From: Emergomyces orientalis
Taxonomy: Eukaryota > Ascomycota > Eurotiomycetes > Onygenales > Ajellomycetaceae
Length of the DNA: 64,000 nt
Assembly (NCBI GenBank): GCA_002110485.1
Contig: MOWL01000048.1
Coordinates: forward strand, 496,001 to 560,000
Reading direction: 5' to 3'
The notes beneath the pieces were generated by a model. It had not been told where the DNA came from. It was given only the letters and a program-made list of their open reading frames with translations, and ran no database searches. Position numbers and translations under genes: made by a program. This document shows, one piece after another, positions 23,277 through 34,327 of this stretch (positions within the stretch are counted from its first letter, which is position 1; each line of letters starts with the position of its first letter).

Positions 23277-25607
23277 ATGGATCTTCTGTCTATAGATCAG
23301 TCAATGGAGGAATATGTCCGAAAGGCCATACGCCAGTATCCTTATCGAAGCCTCGAACGAATCCCGTCAGCTTTTCCCATCCTGCCAACCGCGGCTGAGA
23401 ATAGTAGCATTCAGCTCACTGAGCAAGGACGTATATATAATCGTTACAGTGGCCGCGAGCCGACTGAATATGATGATTTCGATGGTGCTCTTAATTGTGT
23501 GCTTGTCGCTGCACACCTGCTCGATGCTGGTTGCACCCAGGCCGATCGGGTCGATCCACACAATTCGAATCTCAGCGGTCAGGAGAAAATATTTTTGGAT
23601 CTGATTTTTTGGATGAATTGGAGAGGTCACTCTGTTAATCATATTTCCCATGCAGCCCTGGAGGTGCAGGAAAATTCTATGTTCCTTCAACACGCAGAAA
23701 CACTAAAGCGTGAAATCAATAAGGAGTTTAAAAAGAGGCAGAAGGATGAGGAAAAATTGTTCATTATTCAATCTTTATGGGAGAGCTGTACTAAATCTTT
23801 TGACCAATTTCTCCTTCAATACGAGCAGCATCCTACCCCCGACCACGACTGCCGTTTTCCCGATCTGAACAAAGCAAAACGATATACTGCTCGCTGCATA
23901 CCACTTACAGCTAAACCCGGCGACCAGTCGAAGAATACAATCCAGGCGCAAATGGCCAGGATTTTTAAGCGTGATTATTTGACAGATTGTCCATGTTTGC
24001 CCACAATAGATGATCGTGCAAACGCCAGAGAAGCCCGTAAGCAAAATTTACGCGTCCAACGGAGATTTCGTGAACTGCCATTGCGATTGGTTTTTACAAC
24101 AGATCCGGAAAAACCGCCTTATTCTCATACCACTAGCGACATTGTCATCAACTATCGGGGCCTGAAGGGCGAGTGGAAGAGAGCCACATACCGGTGGCTG
24201 GGTGGAATATACCCAATTGAGTGGGACACGCATTATCGTTACAATGTCTTCTGGAATGATCACGGACGATATGAAACCGACAATGGAAAATTCCAGAGGT
24301 ACGACCCACGGGAGCACAGTGGGTGGATCAGAGGAGGATTTGAGTCGGAGAGTAGCTCAGAGCGTGTTCCGTTACGAGAGTGGAAAGACGGGCAACCAGC
24401 ACTCCTCTTTTATGAGAAGGTCCTCAACCCTCCAAAAGATTTTATGCGAGAAGTCCGGGATGTTATAACTAGGAAAAAGAAATCCAGTAATTGGAGTTAC
24501 CCCGTTACCTCTTCTCCAGGAAATGAAATCCTTCCCAGAACCGGCCTTGCAAATGTTGACATTCCCGCCGAGGGACCGCAGCAGGGAATTAGTAATCTCC
24601 AAGGCTATCCGGCAGGTGCTGTCGCTTCTCCGCCTACAAACCCGCAGCTCAAGCCGTCCTCTCAACATCCATCCCAGCCATTTCTGGGGCTTCTGCAGAG
24701 TTCGAGAACGCAAGCTCCTGAGACAACACAAGCGCTTCACTATGAAAGTATAGTCCCGCAAAATCAGGGAGATGCTGGACAGCGTTATCAAATGTTCTCG
24801 CCGGGAGAGCAACATGATCCATTTACGAGCGGCCACTATCCTAGTGAACATCGGCAGCGATCAACGCCGCCTCAACAGCCTCAACCAGGGCAAATAATTG
24901 ATTCCAATTTCCCTGGGAGTTCCAGTCAGTACCTGACCAGTCCCCCCGTTGCTTCGAATACCCCGCAGTATGGGGGAAGTCCGGGGGATGTCCCACAAAA
25001 TGATTTCGATGCATATTTCGTTGAATGGACAAATTCCATGGGCACACAATCACTAGGCAACCCATTACAGACAACATCAGCTAGTTCTCCCAGTCACCCC
25101 CCGACTATATCGCAAGTGAGCACCGCGGCTCTATTGCCAGGATCATATCCAGATAATAGCAGTCCACAGCCTCATCCAACATTGGTCGTTGAGGATGCCG
25201 CAAACTCTGAGCAGCCGACGGAACTTGGCGGCAAACCTGAAGGCTACTATACGAATTATCTTCGGGAAGCCGAGATCCCCTATAAACCATCGTTCAAGCA
25301 CGGAAATGATCAGCCGAGTCACTATACCCCGCCAACACAGGCGCCAGGTGTCAACTCTCCGAAAGGTTGCACCAATCAGCCAGCTCCTGAACCACCCAGT
25401 TCACACCCGCCATCTCGACTAACCACCCCGTACCCGCTTGGGGGAGGAGACCTTGCCCCACACCAGATGCATCCACGCAGTGAGCTCTGGCGTGATTCTA
25501 CGATACAGCAGAATCCCGGACAACATGGTGAACATGGGAAGCGTATACAAACACCAGAACATGGATTCGGGGAGCCCAGGGGACCCCCGAAACGGCAAAG
25601 AAGGTGA
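23277..25607 (+). CDS. 776-aa hypothetical; possible degenerate USP-like N-terminus
   Basis: A single uninterrupted frame with a leader-supported ATG. Residues about 1-420 look folded and contain YDDFDGALNCVLVAAHLLDAG, WMNWRGHS, DCPCLPT, and WLGGIYPIEW-DTHYRYNVFWND. The rest (about 440-776) is Pro/Ser/Gln-rich and likely disordered, ending in a basic tail (PPKRQRR) that could be a nuclear signal. The segment around residue 70 resembles the Cys-box helix of ubiquitin-specific peptidases in some Onygenales proteins, and the later YRYNVFW-ND resembles their His-region, but the nucleophilic Cys position appears to be Gly. This is a weak resemblance from memory. It may be a catalytically dead member or an unrelated protein. 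The gene is likely lineage-restricted. Confidence 0.75.
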   Translation: MDLLSIDQSMEEYVRKAIRQYPYRSLERIPSAFPILPTAAENSSIQLTEQGRIYNRYSGREPTEYDDFDGALNCVLVAAHLLDAGCTQADRVDPHNSNLSGQEKIFLDLIFWMNWRGHSVNHISHAALEVQENSMFLQHAETLKREINKEFKKRQKDEEKLFIIQSLWESCTKSFDQFLLQYEQHPTPDHDCRFPDLNKAKRYTARCIPLTAKPGDQSKNTIQAQMARIFKRDYLTDCPCLPTIDDRANAREARKQNLRVQRRFRELPLRLVFTTDPEKPPYSHTTSDIVINYRGLKGEWKRATYRWLGGIYPIEWDTHYRYNVFWNDHGRYETDNGKFQRYDPREHSGWIRGGFESESSSERVPLREWKDGQPALLFYEKVLNPPKDFMREVRDVITRKKKSSNWSYPVTSSPGNEILPRTGLANVDIPAEGPQQGISNLQGYPAGAVASPPTNPQLKPSSQHPSQPFLGLLQSSRTQAPETTQALHYESIVPQNQGDAGQRYQMFSPGEQHDPFTSGHYPSEHRQRSTPPQQPQPGQIIDSNFPGSSSQYLTSPPVASNTPQYGGSPGDVPQNDFDAYFVEWTNSMGTQSLGNPLQTTSASSPSHPPTISQVSTAALLPGSYPDNSSPQPHPTLVVEDAANSEQPTELGGKPEGYYTNYLREAEIPYKPSFKHGNDQPSHYTPPTQAPGVNSPKGCTNQPAPEPPSSHPPSRLTTPYPLGGGDLAPHQMHPRSELWRDSTIQQNPGQHGEHGKRIQTPEHGFGEPRGPPKRQRR

Positions 25608-26982
25608 ATATATATATCCCCTCGCTTCGTGATTTCCAGTTCTGTCCACGACGAGGGCTAGCATCTCTCAAAGTTCGTTTGTTTGCCTTTATTTTTAACG
25701 ATGTCCTCCTACGTAAACATGCAGTTCACGTTCATGCTATATTTTTTCTAGGGAATTCCTGACATTTTTCCAGCCACCTTTGCCCGCCACATTTTCCTAC
25801 ATTTTTATATTTTTTTTTTAAATCTCTTTTAGCGTTTTAGCTTGCTCACCTCTACTGTTGTTTGGCCCTTTTGGCACGGTCACTGCTCTGTTTTCGTTTT
25901 TTATGTTTCACTTTCTCCATTTCCTTAATACGACTTATACCTCCTAATGCTCCCGCTGGTTTTACATGTACGTCACCGCTATCTAGAATATCGCATAGAT
26001 CGTTCATGCTGAATTATAATTATATATCATCACGCCAACATGTATACTATAATTTTCAAACTATGCGGCAAATGGGTGTAGTATGGGATGTGGTAGTAGA
26101 TACTTGTCAAAGTTTCCTTCTTCTTATACCTCTTTTCATCTTTCCATCTTCTAATTCTAATCGAAAACCTTCCCAACGATTAGATTTTCTTCTTAGAACA
26201 TGAACAACCCTGATCTATCATTTTAAGACAGGAAAAGCGTCTGGATCTTTTCTTCTTCTCCCTACTTTTTACTACTCATGTGAACCCCCTAGGCGAGGGA
26301 TCAACCAATGCTGATCTCAACTCCCTTTGCCGAAACGAGTACGGAGTACGCTGGCTTAACTAGTTGGGCGTCGAGTGTGAAGCTCATTGAATCTTGGCTG
26401 GCTGGTTGGGTGGTGTGTTTGTTAGCGGCGTTTCCCCCGCAAAACAAGACAAGGGAAAAACGCCCCCGGTTAGTTCACTTTTCTCCGCATTTTCGATTCC
26501 CGCGGCTAAGGAGTAGGCAAAGGATGATAATAAAAAGGGGATGGGTTCCCCTGCTCGGTTTGATTTTAGTTTTTGTTTCCGCTTCGTCCTCTGTTTTGTT
26601 CCACGATTTTCCTTATTTTTTTTAACTTTATTTTTGTTTTAGTTTCCTCAGAGCCCTTGTTAGATTGGGTGGTGATGTGCCAACATATGCCACTTTATCT
26701 AACCTGTTAATATAGTTAGCCAAACAACTATAACCAGAGAAGATTCACTATTTCTCTTGTTCCTTTTTGTTTATTAACTACTTCAAAGATGTAGTCATTG
26801 ATTCTATCTTTTGTACAGTACATTACAGTTTCTAAGAGCGGTATCTCGACAAGTCTAACGCTAATTATTTCTTTGCAAAAGACAAACAAAGGAAATCACA
26901 AAAGAGGGCGAAGAAGACGACAAAGCAAACCACTATACAGGGGATAAAAGATTAAGAAAGAAAGAAAGAAAGAAAGGAGAAA
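25608..26982. other. intergenic between convergent genes
   Basis: T-rich sequence with one TACGGAGTA copy (26340-26348) and an (AAAG)n run at about 26955-26975, just past the stop of the peroxidase gene. No gene was seen. Confidence 0.5.
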
Positions 26983-27996
26983 TCACAACCTCGCCCGTGG
27001 TGTATCACTCTTCTTCGGCGCAGAAACATATCCTCCAAACTTATTATCGGTATTAATAACCCTTCCCTGGGCGTCCCGCTTAATCCCCAGTTCCAACAAC
27101 TTCGCAAACACCTGGGAAAAATGGTCAAAGAACAGCTCCTTATCGTCCGCATACGCCACCACCCACTTCGCAAACTCCGCATCTGACAACAGTGCCATAT
27201 CAGTTGGCAACATCATCAACGGCTCCTCCTTCTCCTCATCTTCCGCCAGGTCCGGATCCACATAGTTAAACTGCTTTACTCCATTCGACAGCGTCGTTGG
27301 CGTCCACTCTAGCGTCATCAGTAGCTTGAAATACTGGTTCGAGAAGCGTGTTGGGTTATTCACCCAGGGTCCCTCGAAGCCGCTGCGGTTCATATGTGTG
27401 CGTCCCAGTGTATGGGCGCCTGACAGCGCGACGATCTCCTGGTCGTTGAAGCCCATGCGGTAGAAGATATGGCGCAGGTGGTCGGTACCCTGCGTGGCGT
27501 CTGGCAGGCGGCCCCGGGGGGGTAGCTTGGAATTGTCGACGAAATCGGTCCGGCCGGGCTTCCAGGGGACATCGGGTCCGCCCATAGCTTTTATGGCGAT
27601 TACGCCGGCTAGTGTCCAGAGGTCTGAGTATGTGATCCAGGGATGTCGTTTCTTGACGGGTTCAAGGAATGTGCGGGCGTATTCGAGGCCGGCGTTGGCG
27701 GGATCGCCACTTTCGCCTTCATAGCGCATGCCGGCGCCGTTGGAGCCGCCTGTGTCGGTTTCCTTGTCGTAGGTGCCGGATGAGTGCCTGTATGAGGAGA
27801 GAAATGAGTTAGTTATCATGGTAGGATGACATGAAAAGAGAGGCAAGAGCTGGAAAAGCTAGTAGTCAGAGGGAGGACATTCTTACCAGGCTAGACGGAC
27901 GAAGACAGGACCAGCGCTACCGTCGTCGTAGCCCGGCTTTTTCATCTCTGCGATGATGTCCTTGCGGACGGCATCGAAATCTCCCATCTTACTCAT
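26983..27996 (-). CDS. cytochrome c peroxidase-like heme peroxidase
   Basis: A class I heme peroxidase reducing H2O2. Two exons (27996-27887 and 27787-26983; GTAAGA..CAG intron) give 304 residues. Distal residues are in RLAW-HSSGTYD (Arg34, Trp37, His38, with Trp split by the intron). The proximal His is in [10 protein letters not shown] (about 162), and the C-terminal half has [10 protein letters not shown] and [11 protein letters not shown]. The first exon reads [14 protein letters not shown]. There is no N-terminal presequence, unlike mitochondrial Ccp1, so it fits the shorter putative heme-binding peroxidase group, probably cytosolic. Whether it uses cytochrome c or ascorbate cannot be told from sequence alone. 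The start is the first ATG in the exon. Confidence 0.93.
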
Positions 27997-28970
27997 TGTG
28001 ATGGTTGTGAGTAATCGTGGCAAGTATATTATGAATAAGGATCAGTTTAGAAGGTGTTTAAATTATCTTTCAGATCGGAAGCGAAATCTAAAGCTGATGC
28101 TTGGCCGTGCTAGCCAAGAGACAAAAGGGATTTTTATTTGATGAAGAGGGAGAGAAAGGAATGAGATGATATCCCAGTCGCCTCTACGGCGAAACTTTCT
28201 TCTATGACTATTAACCAACCAAACTACCTAGGTACGCTTCACATGGCGAAACGCCAGCCGCGAAACAGGAAAAGCTTCTTGATACGGCAAGCTATTTCAA
28301 TTTCTCAACACGATAACACACCGGGCGGTCCACCCGCTGCCCATTTGCAGTTGATTTGAACTTGTTCGGGCATAATGTTGCCGTAGTGGTACTATGTGTT
28401 GTGATAGCCAGCCCCAGCCCCTAACCTGTGCCTTGAGCCGAGGCTGTGTGGGCTTTTCTGCTCTATTATTTCTTCTCATATTTTTCTCTTCCCTTTTTCA
28501 TTTTCTTTACTCGAACTCCGTAATTGTTGCGGATATATTTTGTTTTTTTGCCTTCGGGAATTTTCTAGCGCATGGCAATCACCGAGCCAATCAGCGAGCA
28601 GTATTTTCGGAGTTGAATTACCTCGGCATTTTCTAGTTTATATTGGAAGCTGTTGACTACTACTTACTAAATCGCATTGGATTTTGGGTATTTCCAGCAG
28701 AAAGAAGAGAAAAAAGATGAACATATTACTTGAAACAGATACAAATATATGAAAGAGATATTCCAAGGTTTCTGAGTGGTTGCGCTGAGTGTGTACAGGT
28801 CATTGGACTTGTGCAGGTGTTGAGGGAAAAAGGCTAATGTTCCTCTCGAGATTCAACTTACTCAAGAGACAGGTTATAGATCCAGTAAACAGAAAATGAC
28901 CAAGATGGTTACTACACCTCAGCTACAACCCGGCCCACCTGCATTACCTCTCAACTCCCTTAGCTCGCGT
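27997..28970. other. intergenic, upstream of the peroxidase gene
   Basis: About 1 kb between the start of the minus-strand peroxidase gene and the stop of the minus-strand coiled-coil gene. Nothing coding was recognised. CTACCTAGGTA occurs near 28.22 kb. Confidence 0.45.
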
Positions 28971-29348
28971 TCAAGCCTCTCCGCCCTCGTCCCCAACCGC
29001 TAAATCCACACCTTCCATCACCTTGCGCATCTCCTCCCGATGCCTCCCGCCCATTCCCTCAATCCGCCTATCCCGCTCCACCAACATCATTTTCAACTCT
29101 TCGATCTGCATATCCTGCTCCTCAAGCTCCCTCTGCAGCCGCGTGTTATGCCGCATCCCCACCGCATATATCTTCTCGATTAGATCGTAGATGGGGGCGA
29201 TCTGCTCTACGCTGAGGTTGTCCGCCGCTGTTTGTTTGGCAATGTAGATTATTGAGGTGGTGATGTCGTTGGCTACTGCGGCTATGCGGCGCGTTTTTTC
29301 GGATAGGGAGAGTGTGTCGGGGCCTGTTAGGCTGAGCGCGTTGGACAT
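28971..29348 (-). CDS. small coiled-coil protein, hypothetical
   Basis: 125 residues from ATG at 29348 (MSNALSLTGPDTLSLSEKTRRIA). An upstream in-frame ATG at 29471 would add 41 basic residues translated from an AGGTAGGT-type simple repeat and is less likely. Residues about 20-70 form amphipathic helices (ITTSIIYIAKQTAADNLS, IYDLIEKIYAVG), and about 70-110 is a charged coiled coil (RLQRELEEQDMQIEELK). There is no catalytic motif or signal peptide. The size and helix pattern could fit a complex subunit, but I do not recognise the family. Confidence 0.65.
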   Translation of the reverse strand: MSNALSLTGPDTLSLSEKTRRIAAVANDITTSIIYIAKQTAADNLSVEQIAPIYDLIEKIYAVGMRHNTRLQRELEEQDMQIEELKMMLVERDRRIEGMGGRHREEMRKVMEGVDLAVGDEGGEA

Positions 29349-30583
29349 TGGGTTGGGGTTGTACAGTTGGGAGACGCGTAGGTAGGCAGGTAGGTAGGTT
29401 AGGTAGGTTTTTGGGGTTGGTAGTGTGGAAATGTGTCTTCTCTTTCGTTTTTTGGCACCGATGATTTTCATTTGATGGCTTGATGCCTTGCATTGTGTGG
29501 AATTATGAATATGTCCGCTTGGGGTATCTATATAAGAGTCTAGCCAGTGGTCTTCTATGTGGCATCTTGTGGTATATGATGGATGTAGTACTGATAAACG
29601 CGCAGGTGCCCCATCCTGGGTACAGAGAAAAAGGAAAACAAGAACATGTGCCTTTCAATATGTGGACAATATTGCAGCAACTCAGACTTCTGAAAGAAAG
29701 ATATCACTATTGTTACAGATTCCAGTGGGATAGGGGTATGATGAGCTCACTTTTAAGTAGATGCAGAAAAAATAAAGTGGCTGAGATACCTTTTTTTTTT
29801 TTGTTCCACACATATCATGTCATTTCTACCAGCATCGAATATAATGCATTTCACAGAAGTCGATTATGGTAATCCAAACAAGAGGGACAAAGGAATACAA
29901 TACGGTAACTATGCTACATAGTGCGCCCTCTTGTTTAACCTGCCCAGGACCTACATCGGATATACGCGGTGGATAAAGGGATTGCATACATATTGTTTGT
30001 CCAAGGTCATATTCTCCCATGAGAAGCAGTGTTGGTGCATTTCTAGGCCAATTCTGCGTTGTTTTCATCATCGATCTCATCAGAAAGCAATTGATCAAGT
30101 TATTCAAGTTATAGATCACTGGCAATGTTTACTGATTGCCAAATGTAACGTTAGCATACGCATCATCTCTGGGCGCTATCACCGTAATCTATCATATATA
30201 GATATAGTAGATGTAGTAGATGGGTTCTCTCCAGCCCATGTAATATCTGTTCTATATTTGGCTATAGGGAGTGGGTATAGTATTATCTATTTATTACACG
30301 CGTAGCGATTTTCCCCAATGATTCCTTTCCGCATTACCAACAAACAAGTCCCTTAAAACGATGTCAGAAAACTAATAAGAATTAATATACTCCAGCTACC
30401 CCATTTCAGCCCTGATTGAGCGCATTAATATGCAGTTCATGCTGCTGAAACATGTGTCGACCATGGGCGGTATAATAAGTGGTATAAAGCGTGGGGCAAG
30501 TGCACTCATTTCTTTCCAATCCCGTTCTGCCCATGTGTTTGCACCAGCGTCAATATCACATAGCACCTACGCAATGCCTAGTA
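29349..30583. other. intergenic
   Basis: About 1.2 kb upstream of the coiled-coil gene and downstream of the F-box/ankyrin gene. It starts with an AGGTAGGT simple repeat (29381-29413) that may be the leader. Later there are AT-rich stretches with no supported gene. Confidence 0.45.
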
Positions 30584-31696
30584 CTATCCCTTTTCCGGGT
30601 TATCATATTTATGGGTGTTCCGCCGCCCGCGGCGTATATGGAGTTCACGTTCGGCTCCTGAAGCCAGAAGCAGCTTTACCATCGGTGCCGAACGGTTTTT
30701 CATCGCCAAACGCATCAGGGTCATGGGTTGCTCTTGTTCCGTGATCACAATAGTTGCCTTGGCGCCTGCCGAAATGAGAACTGCCGCGGCCTCTACATTG
30801 TTTCGCCGAACGACGGCTCCCAAGGCGCGATTCTTGATTTCATCACTCATCTCAGACTCGGGATAGGCACGCACAAGGTAGCGAACGATATGGCCCTTGG
30901 CATGACGGGAGGCGGAGGTAAACATCTGCCCTATGTCCGTGCCGATGGCGACGAGGATCTTTACTATGGGCTCATTGGACCATTCCATGACGCGGTTTAG
31001 AATGAATGTCAGGTCTTTGCCAGGCGGGAAATGGGCGCCAGCGCCTAGAAGGAGACACACAGCGTTGAAATTGTTCCTATCCAGGGCTAAATCGAGTGGG
31101 GTGGCAAGATTATGGTCGGTCCCCATAGGATCGGCGCCCCCACGTAGCAGGGTGCGGATTGTATCATCCGCTTTCCTGGAATCAATTCCGCTGGGCTCAT
31201 AGGCACAGATGGCCGAGTGAAGTGGAGTTCTCCCGCGGCCGTCGACTTCGTTGCGCGTCGAAACGTCTTCTCCAGCGTCAATGAGAAGTTGGAGAATGGC
31301 AGCTTGATGGCGCCTAACCGCGATGGAGAGTGCAGCGTCTTTGAGGTGGTCGAGCGAAGATATCCCCACTCCACGGTCAATAAGTAATTTGGCGACATTA
31401 ACACTGCCGTGGTGGGCAGCACAGTGTAGTGCTGTTTGTCCGTAGCGATTCTTTTGCGAAATGGGGATGCCCTTATCCAGAACAGCATTGGCAAGTTTCA
31501 CCCTATCGTATGTCGCCGCCCAGTGCAGAACAGATCCTATACTTTTGATAACATGAGTAGTAGCCCGAAGGAGAAGCTCTGGATCTAACGTGTCTTTCAA
31601 GCATCGCGAGGTGCGAATGAGAGAGCTAATGTCGTTTACGTCTAGATATGCTGCGATGGAGAAGTGGATTTCGACGGGGAGGTCGGTGAAATGCAT
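30584..31696 (-). CDS. F-box-like/ankyrin repeat protein
   Basis: 370 residues, single exon. The N-terminus is a short F-box-like helix set (MHFTDLPVEIHFSIAAYLDV, LIRTSRCLKDTL). About seven ankyrin repeats follow, with typical TALHCAAHHGSVNVAKLLIDRG, RTPLHSAICAYE, LLRGGADPMG and TPLDLALDRNNFNAVCLLLGAGA. F-box plus ankyrin proteins act as substrate adaptors in SCF ubiquitin ligases or simply as protein-binding platforms; which applies here is unknown. The C-terminus is basic (RRGRRNTHKY). The protein is cytosolic or nuclear by lack of signals. The start is an ATG right at the F-box. Confidence 0.85.
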   Translation of the reverse strand: MHFTDLPVEIHFSIAAYLDVNDISSLIRTSRCLKDTLDPELLLRATTHVIKSIGSVLHWAATYDRVKLANAVLDKGIPISQKNRYGQTALHCAAHHGSVNVAKLLIDRGVGISSLDHLKDAALSIAVRRHQAAILQLLIDAGEDVSTRNEVDGRGRTPLHSAICAYEPSGIDSRKADDTIRTLLRGGADPMGTDHNLATPLDLALDRNNFNAVCLLLGAGAHFPPGKDLTFILNRVMEWSNEPIVKILVAIGTDIGQMFTSASRHAKGHIVRYLVRAYPESEMSDEIKNRALGAVVRRNNVEAAAVLISAGAKATIVITEQEQPMTLMRLAMKNRSAPMVKLLLASGAERELHIRRGRRNTHKYDNPEKG

Positions 31697-32599
31697 TTTG
31701 ACTCAGGTTTCAATAACCATTGGGGGGTTTTCTGAGGACGGTCAAAAATGTACAGAAAGGAAGTTCGAATGGTAACATGTCATCACCACTTTGATAAATA
31801 CCAGCTAAAACCAGGGAATTTTGAGTGCCAAATAGCTAACAGACACAGCTGTCAACGAAACAAAACCTGGAGTTTGCTTTATATGATCAGATGAGGAATG
31901 CGACCCTGGCCTCATCTCATCATCATCATCATCGTGATGATGATCAAGTCTAACAATGACAGTTACATGAATATCTGCTTCGATTTCTCCTCATCAATTC
32001 AACCTTCATAGCAATCGGGGGTAGCCTGGAAGCAAATATCGTTTCAGGGTGACAATTTACAAGCGTCCCACAGGGGGTGTCTTGGCGCCAACAGCATGCA
32101 TTTATGCCATTCTTCACCATTAACAGATGGAACTAGAGAAAATAATTAAGTTTACTAGACGTGATGCAAGTTAAGTAACTTACAAAGGCCAGGCGGCCGG
32201 AGAGGAACCATATCGGATCTGTCGGATCCGTTATATTGCCAGTATTCAAGATATTCTTATTCAGTACATTCTTATCCTAGCTAGCTACGTACAAAATATA
32301 TGGCCTTTTTGTGAAATTTAGTGTGCTAGCCAAGAATTATACCCGCCGTACGATATACGATGGGTATACGGCGGCCGATAAGCCGTTTTTCCGACAAATC
32401 AACACCACATCCCCCTCAAAACCAAATAACCAGCTGTTTCCCATTCAGCTACAATAGGAACAAAGATCCAGATATAAGCACTTCACCAGTAAACATGGAC
32501 TTGAAACTAATTCCTCTCCACAGGTGCATAATGGTGAATACTACTAATTGTTGGCTGTTAGTAATATCTGCCCCCCGACTTCTTTATCTCAAGAGTAGT
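31697..32599. other. intergenic, left flank of the APH relic
   Basis: No gene was recognised. It holds an ATCATCATC/GATGATGAT hairpin near 31920-31945. CpG density falls toward the right as the relic begins. Confidence 0.4.
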
Positions 32600-33390
32600 T
32601 TTGATAATCAATTGAACAGATGGCTACAGACAAGTGATTTTTGTGAGATTTATTCTCAAATTTCTCAAAATCATCTGTCTTGATAAACACAGAGAATTAA
32701 AATCTGCAATCACTGACAAAGCTGAAGCTATGAAATTTATCACTGTCAACATCACAAATCCCAGTTCTGAAAGTCTATGAGACTAGATAATTCAGCAGCA
32801 GAATCAAGTCTTCTTAAATAGTCATGAAATACATATCTGGTCAATGACTTGATGAAGTGTGAGAAAAGCTCACACACAATCAGAGAATGTTTGTCTGTCA
32901 TCAACTCTGTAATGATTTCTTTCAGCTTCAAAGATTGAAAAGCAAAACAAACTGTATTGAGACTGAATAATGATTTAATAACTGCTGGGCTTTGATTTTC
33001 TTGTCAGAGTGACTCATTTGACTCTGAGAAAGAGTTCAACGACTTCCTTGTTGAGAAAAAAGAGAAATGAATTTTCATCTACATTTAGATGCTACACAAG
33101 AACTGAAATGTTGAATGATCATGTTATTCATTTTGTGCATGGTGATTTCTTGCTGTGCAATATCATGGTCAATGAAAATGGTGAGATCAAAGCTGTTTTG
33201 AACTGGGAAAGATCAGACTGATACCCTGAATATTGAGATCAGAATAGAATGCTTTTCAAAAACTCTGAGATACAAGAGTATTACTTTTATCTTGAGCATA
33301 TTATTCTCTTCAAGTATGTGCAGAAGGTTGTAGTGATGAAATATTTATTATGCATTTCATTTGATGAGTATGTGAGAATTTTTTGACATC
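32600..33390 (+). pseudogene. CpG-depleted relic of an APH-family (phosphotransferase) gene
   Basis: Broken frames on the plus strand spell the order of an aminoglycoside-phosphotransferase-like kinase: KVYETR, then VMKYISGQ, then QRMFVCHQLCNDFFQLQRL, then DSEKEFNDFL, then HVIHFVHGDFLLCNIMVNENGE and VLNWERSD with YPEY beyond a stop. HGD-x5-NIMV is the catalytic loop of the APH fold and AVLDWE the metal-binding Asp segment; here that Asp reads Asn. There are many in-frame stops and at least two frame changes. CpG is nearly absent, and several stops are TGA where family members have CGA or TGG, which points to C-to-T change at methylated CpG or CpA sites (RIP-like). Large APH families are common in Onygenales and would be RIP targets when duplicated. 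Confidence 0.75.
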
Positions 33391-34327
33391 CCATATGAAG
33401 TAACTATTACAATTCTATTCTTAAGAACTAGAGTTCACTAGACTGTATATCTTTCAGTGCAGCATTTCAGCTTGAAAAAATAGCTGATCTGACAAATGAG
33501 GCCTGTGGGGAAGTGAGTGAGAGAAAGCAGCCATGCAAACCACATTATTGTGCTTTTAGCTACTACAGAGTATCTTTTTTAACATGAACATGCGCATGCA
33601 TGAAGTGTCGGAAATCCGAACTTTCATGTCTTAAGCAACCCAACCCAGCCTGGCCAGTGAATATTCACATTGAATGCCGCTGATGGCTTCATGTTTTTTT
33701 ATGTTGTTTATGCTAACAGATCCATGAATGTGAATGATACCTGACATTTTGAATTAATGATGCCAGCTGAGCGATAACAGAGCCTGGTAATCAAGGTTCG
33801 GGTCTCCTGCCGTGGCTGTTGGAATGGCTCGATGTCATCAGCCCACCGCGCAAAGCGTTGTTGTCACCCCATAATTGCTCCATTGCACTGAGACCCCCAA
33901 CCAATCGAAATAAGGGCGCTTACCCAGAATTAGCAAGGCCAGGTTCCAAATGTCGCGTTGCGTTGTTGGAGATCAACATTCCAATCAACCTCGGAGACCT
34001 CGCCCAGTTTCCATCTTGAGACGCATACAAATAACGACCAACCAATTAAGTGTGCGCTACTAATCTCTTATCATAATGGACAAATGACACAGTATATAAC
34101 TATCTATCTTCGGCCAAACTCAGCCGAAGGTTTTCGGAAGTTGATGAGTCAGTCAGTATCTAATTCTTCCTTGATATAACTTGGTCCCTTCGTCACGGAG
34201 TAGATGGTGAAGCAAACACCCTTCATAAAGCTCCTCTGGGCCCCGGTACAGCCAATTTACAGATCTGAAGTATCTTTCTGCTGTATATGTGAAATATTTG
34301 CATCCATGCATCCACGCATCTCAAACC
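33391..34327. other. intergenic, right flank of the relic
   Basis: The left third is still CpG-poor; normal composition returns near 33.6 kb, by a TGTCGGAAATCCGA sequence. No gene was seen before the next start. Confidence 0.4.

Noticed and set aside
28971..29471. 41-residue N-terminal extension of the small coiled-coil protein
   Set aside because: The extension is read from AGGTAGGT-type simple repeat; the inner ATG at 29348 fits better.
33606..33660. TGTCGGAAATCCGA, possible LTR start
   Set aside because: Single copy in the window and no matching end.
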